Shown: positions 10,820-22,959 of the stretch, in pieces
How the letters are laid out: the number at the start of each line of letters is the position of its first letter
Numbering within the stretch: the stretch's first letter is position 1
Assembly: GCA_000827265.1 (NCBI GenBank)
Contig: KN834853.1
Coordinates: 19,366-64,963, forward strand
Direction of reading: 5' to 3'
Length of the DNA stretch: 45,598 nucleotides
Source: Collybiopsis luxurians FD-317 M1
Taxonomy: Eukaryota > Basidiomycota > Agaricomycetes > Agaricales > Omphalotaceae
Program-made: the position numbers and the translations under genes
Notes under the pieces: model-generated
Database searches by the model: none
What the model was told of the DNA's origin: nothing
Seen by the model: the letters and a program-made list of their open reading frames with translations, nothing else

Positions 10820-13600
10820 TACTACTAATATCAGCGATGTAATATGATACTGAGGATATTGTCGCTTTCCTGCCGCTGTACCTTTACACCCACCAGCAAT
10901 GACGGTTGAACCGTGGGCTCCAAAAGTGAGGAGAGGGAAAGTGGTCGTAAGCGGAGGAGCTCATGGTAAAGTATGCTAAGCATGGGTACTCTGAGCCTTG
11001 ACGCAGAGGCGACGAGGAGATTAGAACAATGATGAGCGTACGTTGGCTGCGGCTGTCGAGGAAATCAGCCTACTCTTTCATTTCTTCTCCCATGAATCTA
11101 ATTCCCTCCATATTCACTTCCCCTTCCATCTATATCGTGTAATCTCTTCCGGTTGAGAACGGTGTCCAATCTTGCAAAGATACCAGTCCCAGTGGACTAT
11201 GCTATGATGCTTGTATGGACCTGCCTAGTACGAGTACTTATACAACTGTGTAGCATGGAATCTTGGAAACCTACTGTACAGGAAAAGAGAATCGGAAACT
11301 ACACTTTTTGACGGAGGAAAAAAAATAACTTGAAGTTACTGCCTGACGGTCGGCTGAGGGAGATTAAATGGAGGTGACGTTGGTCTTGCTTCGCTACATT
11401 CCTGCTCCTGTTCATCATCCGTCTCTGCGCGATCAATGTCACCAAAATTGTCTTCGTGGTCAAAGTCACCCTCATGGCCAAAAATCTCTGGTTGATCATA
11501 AGAACGTGGTGCCGATGCAACAGAGGTAGTAGCAATCCAGAGGACACTCGTCTTCTTTCAGAACACATACCCGGCGGATGCAAAAGACGAACGACAATCG
11601 AATCTGACTAGTGACTGAGGAGCTTCAGAGAGCAGGCGTGAGTTTCGCCTCACAACAAAGACCGCATGTGATTGACTCTAAGCCAAGCCAGGAAATCTTA
11701 AGGGGTTACCAGTTACCCGGAAGGGTATCGAAGTAATTGTCATCTGCTGGTGTTCGACGCTGCAAAAATTGACGCTGGTCAGGGTCGTGGCTACAAACTG
11801 GAAATCTATCTCGCGGGATAGTAATTCAAAGTTCTTGGACAAAATATCCGGGCCATGTTGAAAAGGGGTTTCAGAAAGATCCTCGAGACTCTAACGTAGT
11901 TGGATCCGACGAATTGTCAGGAAATCGGCAACACATGCATGGCGAGAGTATTTTGTCTTTGAATCACCACGTCGGCGCGATTAGGCATTCTTTGTGATTC
12001 TCCGTTCCTGCTATCCGTACTCTTTCTTTATATCCGGTGGCTCTTTAACATGGAATTCTTCCTTTCGGTCGATGCTAACTGGGTAGACATGAGCAGATAA
12101 ATTGGCACAGTTCGAACGGAGGTCACTCCTTTCTCTAGATAGATAGAAAGATGCAGCAGGGTCCCGCATTTGGAACAGTTGGAAATGCTTTTCATTCGAT
12201 AACTGGGACTCTAATCTGGTAAAGTTGCCCCTCGCTGATACAATACACGTAAAGGACGGTACAGAATAGAAAATGATAAAAAGGAACGAGGGCGAGGGAT
12301 GAGAAAGACTGATGAGGTTCTACCTAATGTAGAGCCTTAGAAAATTCAACTCGAAATGCAAAAAAATCCATGCCATTGGATATTGTGCCCATTCTCTTAG
12401 CCTGGATTTGGATAAAGAAATATGAATGAAAAAGTATCGCTAGTGGAACACTCAGGCTGACTGTCGAGGATGGTTGTTTTAGGGAGGTACTCGTGGAATC
12501 TTATCTTATGACGATGTCAACTAGCAGGCTCATGCAAGACCTGTGAACATCCATCGAATGGACACTTGTACGGTTTTTTTTGTGTACTAGAGGTGGATTT
12601 GTAGTCCGTATAGATACGGAAAGAAAACTACTCACTGCTTAGAAGTTACGTGAACATCCCGGGATCTTTTCTGCATCAATGATGTTCAGTTGACGCTCGT
12701 GAGCTTTAGAATATTCCAAATACCTGGGAAAACTTTCTGTCACAGAATTAACGGATAAAGGGTCTGATATTGAAAGATAACTACCTAGCCATCACTGGCT
12801 GTGGATAAGTGAGGTAGACGTACTCTAGCTTAATATTGCCTTGTTTGCATGTGGACCTTCACCTGAAGATTCGATGTCAGTTATGTTTGAGACCAAAAAT
12901 GAGACTGACGCACGAGCAACTTCTGAGCCTGGTATGTGCAGTCTCCCCAGATACAGCAGAAGTCATTTTTCGCAATCTGCGCGGCAAAATCCGCCTTGTT
13001 ACTCTGTAGGCTGCACACGGAAGAAGATTGGGTCATATTTCGAGTGGTAGCTACTTCTCCCTCATGCGAAGACTTGTGAAGGATAAGACATGGGGTCAAC
13101 AATGATTGTACTCTCATGGGCGTTGTAGAATAGCTCCTTGCGAGTGCGTACGATCCGCATGCCCCTAGGGAGATCAAAACCTGAATTCGCATTAGAACGA
13201 AATCACTATCACTACGTACCTTGGAGGTTTATATTCAAGCATCCCAGAACTCTCGCTACGATCACTGCGACACGATGAGTGGGGTTCTGGATCATGCGCA
13301 AAGTCATTTACTCGTCAATATCCTCGCAACTTCCAGTTATAGAGGAACTGGAAGCGAGATTGTCATAATCTCGGCACATGGTAGGCTCCTCTTTGAGAAT
13401 GGATTAAAGGGTGGGCTGCCCGCCACAAATGGAGACAGACTTACCGAAAATACAGTGAGACATGTCCACGAACTAGAAGGGAGAAATAATTTGACGGGAC
13501 AAGTCAGTATACTTTTTATACTTTCCCGGATGGAGGCTATGCGCCAATCAGATAATGTGGTATTCAACATTTTCGATTCTAGAGATTTCCGAGGGGTTAT
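10820..13600. other. Gene-poor stretch with weak ORFs
   Basis: No gene could be established. On the minus strand at about 11,350-11,520 one frame gives an acidic tail (EGDFDHEDNFGDIDRAETDDEQEQ-like composition) ending in a stop, possibly the last exon of an otherwise unseen gene. A minus-strand ORF at 12,881-13,192 has two Cys pairs near its end but no matching partner motif. At 13,221-13,924 overlapping ORFs run on both strands and neither has a convincing family signature. Confidence 0.35.
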
Positions 13601-13604
13601 TTTT

Positions 13605-14180
13605 CCCTCGGGTAGGATACGAGACTCCTCAGATCTCCGAGCTTGCAAATTTCCCCGCATTAAAAATGTGCATGGGCGCACCATAAGGCTTGGGTATGAA
13701 CTTCTGATTTCGAGATCCTTTGACTGTATTTTTAACGTCTGGTTACGGCAAACAGTCCGCGGTGAACAGAAAACAGGAAGGTAAAGTAAGACAAGGATAA
13801 TGATTCCGACGTAAGGTAAAAGGAACCAGAGGATGTGATACAGGGATGCAGGGAAATAAGTGATGTGGCGGGAAAGGACTTGAGTGCAAAGATTAGAAAT
13901 ATCTGCTTGGAGTTGCAAGTACATACCTAGGTACCAAAGGACACGGATTAGAGTTTTTTGGCCAGATTGATCGTAACAGTGAATGGCGAGAACAATTCTT
14001 ATTGGCTGAGTAAAATGGACCAGTCGAAAATAGGTTTCCTTCCCTTTTATGGCCAGGTTCCATTCGTCTCAATCAGGTATTAATATTTGTGAGGTTCAAA
14101 CCAATAAGTATTTTCAATTAAAAAGATTACATTTAATTTTCTTTCCATTTCCGTTTCGGCTAATCTGGGATCCAGAGTGG
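13605..14180. repeat. Dispersed segment, inverted copy at 35.7-36.0 kb
   Basis: Two blocks here (about 13,605-13,710 and 14,070-14,180) match the reverse complement of about 35,695-35,960, in the same order. Shared signatures include the Arg-rich patch around GAGATCT, and the T-rich stretch ending in CCATTTCCGTTTCGGCT at about 14,145. This copy has about 350 bp between the blocks that the other lacks. The right block lies just upstream of the DUF6534 gene, so the duplicated piece may include its promoter region. A shorter, more diverged relative of the left block is at about 40,378-40,446. Confidence 0.55.
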
Positions 14181-14280
14181 TCCGTCGTTATAAGTGAGGT
14201 ATCAGTTATGACATTCCCCACTCGTCTCTTTTTGTACTTTCTGGTTAGGCTGCAGCAATTCCTCGGGTCGCTCAGACGAA

Positions 14281-16365
14281 ATGTCTGCAAACATAAATGA
14301 TTCGTGCAATATCTCGTATCTGGTCGCTTCATCCATCTGACATGGTACTCTATGGATGCCTTCTAGTCTTGGCGCAGTGTATATCACAGTTGTCGTTGCT
14401 GCCGCTCTACTGGGAGGTAATCCACTGAGTCTTTCGTCTAATCTGTCGCTTATCATTTCCTGTAGTATCTGGATTGCAGGGGTGGTATTACTTTTCTCAC
14501 CAGAAAGACGGCTGGATAATTCAAACTCTCGTTAGTATCTCGGGGAGCTCCTTTCACTCAAAACTCATTACTGACAACTTTTCAGGTTGCTGCAAATCTC
14601 TCATTTGATTTTGCGAGTCAAGTACTTGTTACATACACAGGTGTTCCAGTCCGTCATTGATGCATACTAAAATCTAAAATATTCGCTCTAGGTTTTGTCT
14701 ACCTTGTCACACTCTTTCAAAAGAATATAAATCTCGAGAAAGTGATCTGGTCAGTTAGCCGTGCATTTTAAATTGTAATTCTCACTGGTGACTAGGAGTC
14801 TCTTGGTGCGCAAACGTTGGATCGTGTATCAAACTTTTCCTCACTAGCTAATGTGATCTTCAAGATCGAGCTGCCCTTCAATGTAAGTGAGATTTGATAT
14901 CACCCATCTTTTAAAAACTGACCGCGCTTGTTACTTCAGGGTCTGACGGTACTTTCCGTTCAAAGGTAGAATACTCTCGGCTGGTTTATTGTGCTAATTT
15001 ACCTCGACTTCTCGCAGCTACTGGACTTACAAGATCTGGAAACATCAGTCTCTTTAAAACATCTCTCGACTCGCTGCATATTCATTTGCCCTAGTCAGCG
15101 GATCCAAGATCTGGCTGACCTCTATTGTTGTACGTCTCACTGGTTTTCTGGATACTCGGCTTTTCTAAGTGGCTCATATTAGGTATCCATCGTTTTTGTA
15201 GAGTTTGGTATACAATCTTGTCCAAGTGGTCGTCACTGAGCTGATTTCTGTTTTTCTCAGCTAGCTTGATAGGTTCTCTGTTATTTTACCTTTCACTGGT
15301 GCCCTTGTGGCTTATGCTCTTTGCACTTTTCGGCTATCTTCAAGCTTTTGCAGTTATTGCATGAGTCCACATTGTGCATAGGGGATTCAGCTCTCACATA
15401 AGTGCTCTCTTTTAGGTTCCGTCGTGTTCAAACGTTTGAAGAGCTGACTTCCAGGCTCAATGTAACTTTCCAAACACCTTTCTCCTTCCTGCACCTTACG
15501 CATGCACAGAATCTTTCTGTGATCATCAGCGTACTCACCGCCTTTGCTGACCTTCTTATGACGGGCATCTTGACATTACTTCTCCAATCTGCAAGGACTG
15601 GATCTCCACGGCAAGTAACACTTCATCCTGGACGCTGCTCACTGAGGTGTTTATTAAATCTTCATAGGTCTAACATGATGATCAATAAACTTGTGCACTC
15701 TTTTCCTTCTCTTTTTGCGTACAAATTCACATTGAATATGCCAATAATAAGATTCTCTTTACTGTTAATACCGGTGCTTTGACTAGGTAAGCACAGAATT
15801 GCTCCTTTGATTACTAGGTTATTTGATGAGTCGCTTTCTAGTCTTTGTTCTCTGGGATCTCTGATTTCGGTATACACAAATTAAATTTATATCGGCTTCA
15901 CTGACAAATGCACGACAGATTCTGGCTGCTCCCAACACCTTTATTTACATGTCTTTCTTTTTTGCGATGGGGAGGTGTGAGTGAAAATCTCTATTTTATT
16001 GTAATTTACTGAACCATTGGGTCACACTTGATGCCAGTCTATTCCAACTCTCTTTTAGCCAGCCTGAATGCCCGCAAGATGGTCAGACAAACTGCTCAAG
16101 CTGAACACACATCTTTTGCAGCTGATAGTGACAATATCAGCCCCTCACATTGCGAGAATCGTAATTCTGCAGTAAGTATGCAAATCGGGTGAATTAAATT
16201 TGCATCACTCACTATTAAAAGCTGATCTTTCGTCACTCGAAAACTACCACCATTGACAACATCAGGACCTTGTTTACTTCGAGAGAAGAAGCGTCTGACC
16301 TTGACTCTGAGATGGGAGTAAATCTGGAACCTGCCGAAGACCTGTCGGAGATAGTTCTTGCCTAG
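14281..16365 (+). CDS. DUF6534-type multi-pass membrane protein, partly degraded
   Basis: The region carries the ordered signatures of the basidiomycete DUF6534 membrane family in many short exons: WYYFSHQKDGWIIQTL (about 14,483), a VQSYWTYKIWK stretch (about 14,960-15,040), VIISVLTAFADLLMTGIL with SARTGSPR (about 15,520-15,608), and the terminal YSNSLLASLNARK motif (about 16,040-16,080). The last exons splice in frame across GTGAGT and GTAAGT donors and end at TAG 16,363-16,365 with an acidic cytoplasmic tail. The family is predicted to have about seven helices; its function is unknown. The 5' third is hard to model: the frame from ATG 14,281 meets a TGA within 20 codons, and another stop follows KHQSL near 15,055. 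The copy may therefore be a pseudogene, or introns there may have been missed. Confidence 0.6.
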
Positions 16366-16439
16366 ATCTGAGCTTATTGACCAGCACGCGCGCTTTCAAA
16401 CATCTGGAAAAATACTCTAAAGCCCTGGCACCTATAAAC

Positions 16440-17350
16440 TGACTTGAAGAAGTTTGAGGGTGTCTTGGGTGCCTGGGTGGCCTGGGTATCCTAGGGGCAT
16501 TGAGGGTGCCAAGAGACACCCCCCCAATTCTTTGGAAACTCAGTTTTTTCAAGGTAGCCTGAATTTCCCTGTGCTTCCCTGAGCTTCTCTGGAGAGCCCT
16601 GGGTATCTCTGAGGCATCCTGAAGGTCTCACAATATGAACACAAAATAATAATATTCTTTGGTCTCTTCTTATACTCACTCTACTTCTTGTTGTACTGTA
16701 GGTATTACTCTTATCTTAATCTCTTATACTGAAGTAGTTTTAGTACTATATTTTGGATATTGTATGTTGTATTATAGTGACTGTGAATTCTTGTTAGTTA
16801 ACACCTTACAATATATTATCTTATACTATAATATAGTAGTATAAGCTTTGTATTAAGTTAATATACTCAAGTATAATATATTGGTATAGTACAAGACCTA
16901 TAAACATATATATAGTGTTTATACAATGAGTTATAATAATAATGAACATGTTTTGACCATGAGGAAATTTTTTTGATTGTAGACAGTTCACAGTGAGCAC
17001 ATCATGTGACTTATTTTGAAGCTCAAATCTGCAAGAATTTGCAGCCAAATAAAGGTTTTTATTGTGGAATTATCCAAGACTAATACATAACTATATATTT
17101 AAAATATAATTATGTATTATATGTATTATTTGAAATATGTCTGTCCCAGGGACCCCCAGGGATCCACAGAAAGCCTTCAGGGACTCCTGAGAATACTTCA
17201 GATATCTCCCAGGGAGCCTAGGAATTGGCTCAAAACCTGGGAATCCCAGGTAACCTGAGCAACCTAGAGTGTCTGAGGGTTCCTAGGAATTGGCCAATAT
17301 CCTGGGAGTCCTCAGGCTTCCAGTACTTGCCTAGGCTGCCTAGGCTTTAA
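16440..17350. repeat. AT-rich block between inverted 10-bp-periodic GC arms
   Basis: The left arm (about 16,455-16,630) repeats CCTGGG/CCTGAG-type words about every 10 bases, for example CCTGAATTTC, CCTGTGCTTC, CCTGAGCTTC. The right arm (about 17,145-17,345) repeats the reverse-complement words (CCCAGGGA, TTCAGGGA), also spaced 10-11 bases. Between them lie about 500 bp of strongly AT-rich DNA with no coding frame. Oppositely oriented subterminal repeat arrays are typical of hAT- or CACTA-like DNA transposons, so a non-autonomous element is possible, but I could not define terminal inverted repeats or a target duplication. Confidence 0.45.
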
Positions 17351-18288
17351 GTACTTTTCCAGATGAATTGATCTGTGTTATTGGACGTCTTCGTAATTCC
17401 TGAATATTTCTCACATCTTTTGTTTTATATGTACATATTGGTAACCTGAAATGTTGACCTGTTGGCGGAAAATTTGCGTGTCGGTCGTAAATGAACTAGC
17501 CGATACATTGACCAAGCACAAAAACAATAGGTCTATTGTTGGTGACTTATCAGCAAAACCCCCGGGCGCTCATATGGAGTGACAAGGATTGACATGGGCT
17601 CACCAGGTCCCAGCCGCTTGTGACAGCTTGTTTCCCGTTCCTTGTGAGGCCTTGTAAATGCCAAATTTCTTGCGACTGTCACAAGCTGAGCGCTTCTCGA
17701 CGGAACGCAAAATGAGGAGCGCGTAAAAGCAATGTAAAAGTACAGTACCAATCATTTGAAAAATATCGTATGTCATTATATTGAATCACATCCATTGAAG
17801 CAATAAGCCGTACATTTCATGTAGTAATAATTATCATATGTAGTATGATACAGGCTAGAGTATGTGCACAACAATGATGAAAGCAAGCAAAATAGATAGC
17901 GGTCCAAGCGAGAAGTTGATGCGGGGCTACAGAACTCATGGAAGTATGACAAAAGCATAACGAAGTAGTAGCGAAAGCGAGTACATATGTAGCGAAAAAA
18001 AAGGAGGTCTGGCTGGCCTGCGAGTAGTTTGACCTCGGAGTTGTGGCATTGGCGGGTTGTTGATGAACGCGATGTTTACGACAGGCCTTTTGAGCCGCCT
18101 GGACAAGTGGAAGTTTAGTGGAAGGTGGAGCTTCGTCATCAGTGTTGTTAGGGTTACCAGGTTGAGGAGCGTGACCACCAAGTCCAAAGTAAAACATGTA
18201 TCTACATCCATTAGCTAGTAAAGAGGTGAATAAGAAAATCACGTACACATTCCACATGTCTCACATTCCAAAAGCTCAAGAATGTTCT
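17351..18288. other. No established gene; minus-strand ORF present
   Basis: A 146-codon minus-strand ORF (17,817-18,257) has a Gly/Pro/Asn-rich start and a Ser/Cys-rich hydrophobic end. It could be a 3' extension of the small membrane-protein gene just upstream, but no splice joining them in frame was convincing. Otherwise nothing was recognised. Confidence 0.3.
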
Positions 18289-18647
18289 TTAACTAGGGAA
18301 AGTAACCAATGATAGTACTATAAAACCTGGCATGATTATCTTCGCAGTCCATTTGTCAGTAGCCGAAAGCGCAAAATGAGCCTAGTTACAATTCACGAGT
18401 GTGGAGATATAAGAGGAAACAAAACATACCTGCGCAGCTGCATAAGTGACCTAGAAACATGTTAAGATGAGCAATGGAATCCAGTTGGGATTAGCCATTG
18501 TAGGCAAACAAGGGACAAAGAAAATCGAGTAGGCAAGCAAATAATTAGCAATGACGAGCAACAACTCATTGAAGAGAAGGATACATACACAAAGAAATAG
18601 ATAGCCGCGGAACAGACCCTGTTCAACGCTGCTGGGGTCAGCTTCAT
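18289..18647 (-). CDS. Small (56-residue) predicted membrane protein
   Basis: Three exons (18,647-18,591, 18,450-18,430 and 18,381-18,289) join in frame through a 140-nt and a 48-nt GT-AG intron. The product starts MKLTPAALNRVCSAAIYFF, continues VTYAAAQ, and ends with a second hydrophobic stretch (KIIMPGFIVLSLVTFPS). It looks like a tiny two-helix or hairpin membrane protein. I do not recognise the family and propose no function. Reading through 18,293-18,326 is preferred, because excising it would need a 34-nt intron. The clean splicing of such a short frame is the main argument that it is real; expression data would decide. Confidence 0.35.
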
Positions 18648-19331
18648 CTTGATCGATGCAGAACACGGAATATTCAATCCGGATTGTGTGGAAATCTAAT
18701 GAAACTTGAGTGTATGCAGGATTGGTGAGATGTAAGCTTTCTGTGGATTGTCTAAGCTTTATCTCAGTGGATTTGGGAAGAGAAAGCGTGGTTGGGTGGC
18801 TCTTGCTGCGAATGGATTGTGGCTATCTCGAGAGATTGATCGGCGATAGTTTGCTGTTTGCATCATTGTCAGGTTCTATTGACTTGAGAATGTTGGCTGT
18901 AGTTGACCGTCATGATGTACATGCGTCAATTTTGATGCTGACACATAGATAGATAGATTAATAGGAATTGAAGTCCATCAGCCAGCCTTGGTCCTTTGCC
19001 CTTGGGCAACTGGAAAACATTAGTTACGAGATCGCAAAAAGGAAAGGATATCATGCACTGTATGACAAAGAATCTGGCATTTCCCTCCCCAAGCTGGCAC
19101 CCATTTTTGATACTGGCTTGCCTTTCTTGTTTCCTTGTCGCATTCATTTCAGTTCTTAGATGATGAAGAGAAGGACAGTGAAGAGCTTGATGAAGGCAAT
19201 GCCTTTTGAGAATGTGTCAAGAAAGGATGGGTTTGGAGGAAAGTGCAGGTTGTTTGGTGTTGAAGGATTTGACCATGGTAGTGGTACGAAAGAAAGAAGA
19301 ACGGTAAGTTCAGGGCCACGCAGAAAATAAT
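18648..19331. other. Intergenic, left flank of the Ngaro element
   Basis: No gene was recognised. A short GATA run lies near 18,947-18,957. The stretch from about 18,960 to the element start carries overlapping weak ORFs on both strands without motifs. It may be the remains of whatever locus the retrotransposon entered. Confidence 0.35.
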
Positions 19332-19463
19332 TCTGAGAGAAGTGAGCATGTGAGCTTCTCATAGGATATGATAGGCCGAGGCAATGAGGGCTTTCAGGCA
19401 CCTAGGGGCACTTAAGACTCCATACTGAACCCTCATTGCCGTATACAGCTCAATTTCTTTGCG
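19332..19463 (+). repeat. Ngaro terminal repeat A1
   Basis: This left-end repeat begins TCTGAGAGAAGTGAG and ends at CAATTTCTTTGCG. It matches A2 (24,527-24,654) closely; the four-base difference in length is an extra AGCA in A1. Confidence 0.85.
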
Positions 19464-19486
19464 TTTCTCCCGTTTCTCAGTTCAAT

Positions 19487-20860
19487 ATGACAGATCTCTC
19501 TCAGAACAGCAATGAAGGTGTGGGCAGCTGCCCAAGATTGCTCCTCAGGACCACCGCCTTGCATCAGGCCTCTGGATGAGAGAGAATCACCCATAAGCCT
19601 CACCTCCTTTTGGCCTTGAAAGGTCTCTCTCTGGAGGGAAAACTGCAGAGAAACTTAGAAATTGAAGTGGCAAACAACTTAGTCTACTTGAAGAATCTGA
19701 ATAAAAGGGTGGATGACATGCCTTCCCCAACTGCCTCTCTTATTTCCATCACTGAGGAAGAATTCGAGGAGATTAGGGTCACCAAAACCCTCTTTGAATG
19801 CATCAAAGAGTATCTCCCAGCCTATATCCTCACAGCAATGCACCATCTCAACAGTCTGGATGCATCGAGGTGTGACAAATGGCCTAGAGACAAGACCCAA
19901 TCTCCTGATCAACCTCCCTCAAAAAACCCTAAGTTCATGCCACCCATCATCAAAAAATCTTATAATCACCTTGCATCTCAAGACATCTCAATCCTGGAAT
20001 GCTTATATGCAGTCGCTAAGCATAATAATTACCTTCCCCTTCCCATCTTCACTGAAAAGAACCTCATTTATATCCATGCTCATGCGGCCTTGTTCAAAAT
20101 GTGCAAAGTATCTCTGGATGGTATGAAACAAGAGGTCATTGTTCTTAAAGACCTTCTTGACAAGCTTGGCATTTTGAAAACTGCTGGGAGACCTGATGAG
20201 GGTCTCATGTACCCACAATTTCAACAAGCAGCCAAGAACTACTATCTGTTTGAGACGGAGCGTGACCCTGACAGTGAGAATGGTACGCATTCTGCATGGA
20301 TGTGCAACCATTTCCTGTACTTCATGAGACAGCCTGAAACAGAGTTGTACTATGACCTATGAAAGCCCAGAGAGCTGGATCTCTGTAGAGACCAGCAGCT
20401 TTATGACAAGCCATTTAATCTCAACATGTACAAAATTACATGGATCAATATTCAGAGTGAATATCAGAAACTGCCTCTGGCACTGGTCTATTCCCTCCCT
20501 TCTCATTCTGTTACTGCCTCCTCCTCCTCTTCAAAATTCCCCCCTCCACTTCCTTGACTTCCAAGCCCTTTTCTAAGGGCAACAAGGGTGCTTGGCTGTG
20601 CAAAGAGAGGCCACTCAGCAGAGCAACATGCAGATTCCAAGCATGGGCCCTTGCTTTGGGCAAGATGGATCATGGGCCCTAGAGGCCAGGCATTGGGCAT
20701 CAAGTTGGGACCAGAGAAGTGACTTTGTTATGGATGGAATATCCAAGGGATGTGCAACTGGGGAGACCAGTGTTGGGATGCCCATGTATGCTCCTTCTGT
20801 GGGAGCAACTCACACCATGCCTTCTCCTGGGCATGCAGAAAGTGAGCTTGCAGCAATTTT
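19487..20860 (+). pseudogene. Ngaro gag-like ORF1 with CCHC-type finger
   Basis: The frame opens with ATG 19,487 (MTDLSQNSNEG), is interrupted by TGA at 19,577, and resumes as a 250-codon stretch ending at TGA 20,360. A Ser/Pro-rich region then leads, in shifted frames, to a Cys/His-rich segment with CAKRGHSAEQH and CSFCGSNSHHAFSWAC (about 20,789-20,836), as expected at the end of basidiomycete Ngaro/DIRS gag proteins. Gag would package the RNA into particles. At least two nonsense codons and frame changes show that the ORF no longer encodes one protein. The 19,577 stop sits where CGA would continue the frame. Confidence 0.7.
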
Positions 20861-22938
20861 CCTGGACCTCGCACTCCCTCCTTTTATATCCTACCACAAT
20901 TTCTCTGACGCTATCCACTTTTGCCTCCACCTTCCCAGTTCCCTTCCTAAACATAACAAAATATTTGAATGTATTGTTACCCCATACAATGCTGCCACTT
21001 TTGAGTCAGAACTTCTCTCTTGCAACTTACTACACTCCTACCCTACTCTTGTCCACAACCTCCAAAACAGTTTCCCTATCAGTAACATGCCTTTACTGCA
21101 TGAGACAATCATCATACTAAACCACCCCTCAGTGGACAAGCACCCTGAGGTTATTTGCAACTACTTGGCCAAGGAGATTTCAGCAGGCCGAATGTCAGGC
21201 CCATACGAGAAGGATGAGATGCATTTGATCATGCAAGGCCACTTTTATGTCTCACTGCTGATCGTTGCAACACAAATTCAGGCTCCTGGTTATCCCTCAA
21301 AGTTCAGGGTTTGCAGGAATCTCTCAAAAGAATGCCACAACTCACAGGGTGTTCTTGTACCTTCAGTTAATGCATTTGTTCAGAGAGACCTCTTCCCCAC
21401 TCACTTTGACATGGCTGTCAAAGTAGCCAATATGGTAAGTCCCCTTCTTGCTTCCTTTTTTTGCCTCCCTCCCCCTTCCCTTCATGCCCTTTCTCCTCTT
21501 TATTTCATTTTCCCCTCCTCCCTCATACTTTATGTTGGTGGACTGGGGTACAAACCGGTAAAGTTAACTGGTCCTATATTCTATTTTCTGACTCTTCGCA
21601 TCAGCAATTAGTGAAACCATTTCCTCATACATCATGTTCATGCTAGCTCTCATAAAGACAATGAGACTAGCTAGACTTCCATACAAGTTACAAGATGTTC
21701 TTCTGAACTACTACCTATTTCAAAGTTTTAAATTTCATATACTCAAATTTCCTAACCCAGGTTGCAAATGCACCACCAGGCACCCAAGCATGTGGCTTGG
21801 ACATTCAAAAATTTCATAGGACTTGTCCGGCATTTTCTCACCATAAGCCATTCCTGGTTGTTCATGGTCCTGATGGCAAATTCTATATGGACAAGGTCAT
21901 ATGTTTTGGCCTTTCTTTGGCCAGCAGCAATGCAGGCATGACAGCTAATGCCACAGTTGATATCTAGTGCATCAAACTCCTGGATGCTCTCCTCAAATAT
22001 GAAGACAATCTCCAAGCTTACTACCTCCTCTTATCTTCTGGCACCTACTGCTACAACAAGAGTTGTGCGCTCATGGTAATCAAACACCTCGGCATACCAT
22101 GGCACCTGGACAAAGGCAATGAAGAGTTCACATCCATATCCAAGTTCATCAGACTACTATGGGATCTCAAATGGCAGCGCATCAGCCTCCCAGAGGACAA
22201 GAGACTGAAGTATTTGGAACAAATTTGCTTCTTCATTAACTCCTAACACTCAAGCCCTGCTGTCAATGTTGAATCTATTCATGGCACTCTCTGTTATATC
22301 GCTTTCATCTACTTTGAAGGTCGCTCCCATCTCCTCCCAATCTCCAACTTCATGGCTTCATATTGCAGCCCTTGGGAAGAAACTAGAGGCTGACATCCTC
22401 CATCTGCTGTTATCACTGAGCTTCAATGGTGGTACCAACAACTCCTCGATCCCACCTTCTACTGAGAACTTTGCCCCTGTGGTCCACTACAGGACCTTGG
22501 TATTTTCATTGATGCATCCACAGACTGGAGTATTGGTATTGTTCTTGGGGAACAATGGGCAGCTTTTTGTCTCCATCCTAACTGGAAGATACCAGGTCAT
22601 GACATATGTTGGCTCAAGACAGTTGCGATTGAGCTCCTCATTTATTTCCTAGAATCCCTTGACTTCCATGACATCTATATCCTAATCCATTCTGATAACA
22701 AGGGAACCATTGGGGCTATGGAGAAAGCTCGCAGTCCCAACTATTGGATTAACATATCCATTTGTCAAACATGTGGCATTATAGGCTCCCTGTTCATTCA
22801 GCTGAAACTTGAATATATTTGCTCTAAGGAGAATCTGGCAGGTCCGCTCTCATGCGGGGAGCTAAGGTCACTGGAATGCAAACTCCCTCTAACCTTTGAG
22901 CTCCTGAAGGAGCTAAATGATGTTCTTTTCTATGTTTA
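20861..22938 (+). pseudogene. Ngaro reverse transcriptase and RNase H remnant
   Basis: The N-terminal RT part (ICNYLAKEISAGRMSGPY, FRVCRNLSKE, PSVNAFVQRD) ends at an intron donor at 21,435. After the intron the frame continues (PPGTQACGLDIQKFHRTCP), with the first catalytic Asp intact, to KYEDN, where the usual second Asp of the ED-D box is Asn (22,007-22,009). In-frame stops occur at 21,965 (TAG) and about 22,244. RNase H signatures follow in other frames: LGIFIDASTDWSIGI, then LIHSDNKGTIGA, ending at 22,936-22,938. In family members the segment after DNKGTIGA normally contains paired Arg; here they read Cys-Gln. The copy is therefore catalytically dead. Confidence 0.75.
21435..21760 (+). 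other. Spliceosomal intron inside the Ngaro RT
   Basis: A GTAAGT donor follows ATG at 21,432-21,434 and a pyrimidine-rich CCTAACCCAG acceptor precedes GTTGCAAATGC at 21,761. Removing the 326 nt joins two conserved RT blocks (MAVKVANM to VANAPPGTQAC) in frame. It is about six times longer than host introns in this window. Confidence 0.7.
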
Positions 22939-22959
22939 GCCTACTCTACTCATTAGCGC

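Noticed and set aside
12881..13192. Minus-strand ORF with a CCIWGDC motif as an HNH nuclease
   Set aside because: No His-rich partner motif follows within plausible splicing distance.
13221..13924. Two long overlapping ORFs (187 and 195 codons) on opposite strands as genes
   Set aside because: Neither has a family motif or coherent exons. Part of the region is a dispersed duplicate whose other copy does not keep either frame.
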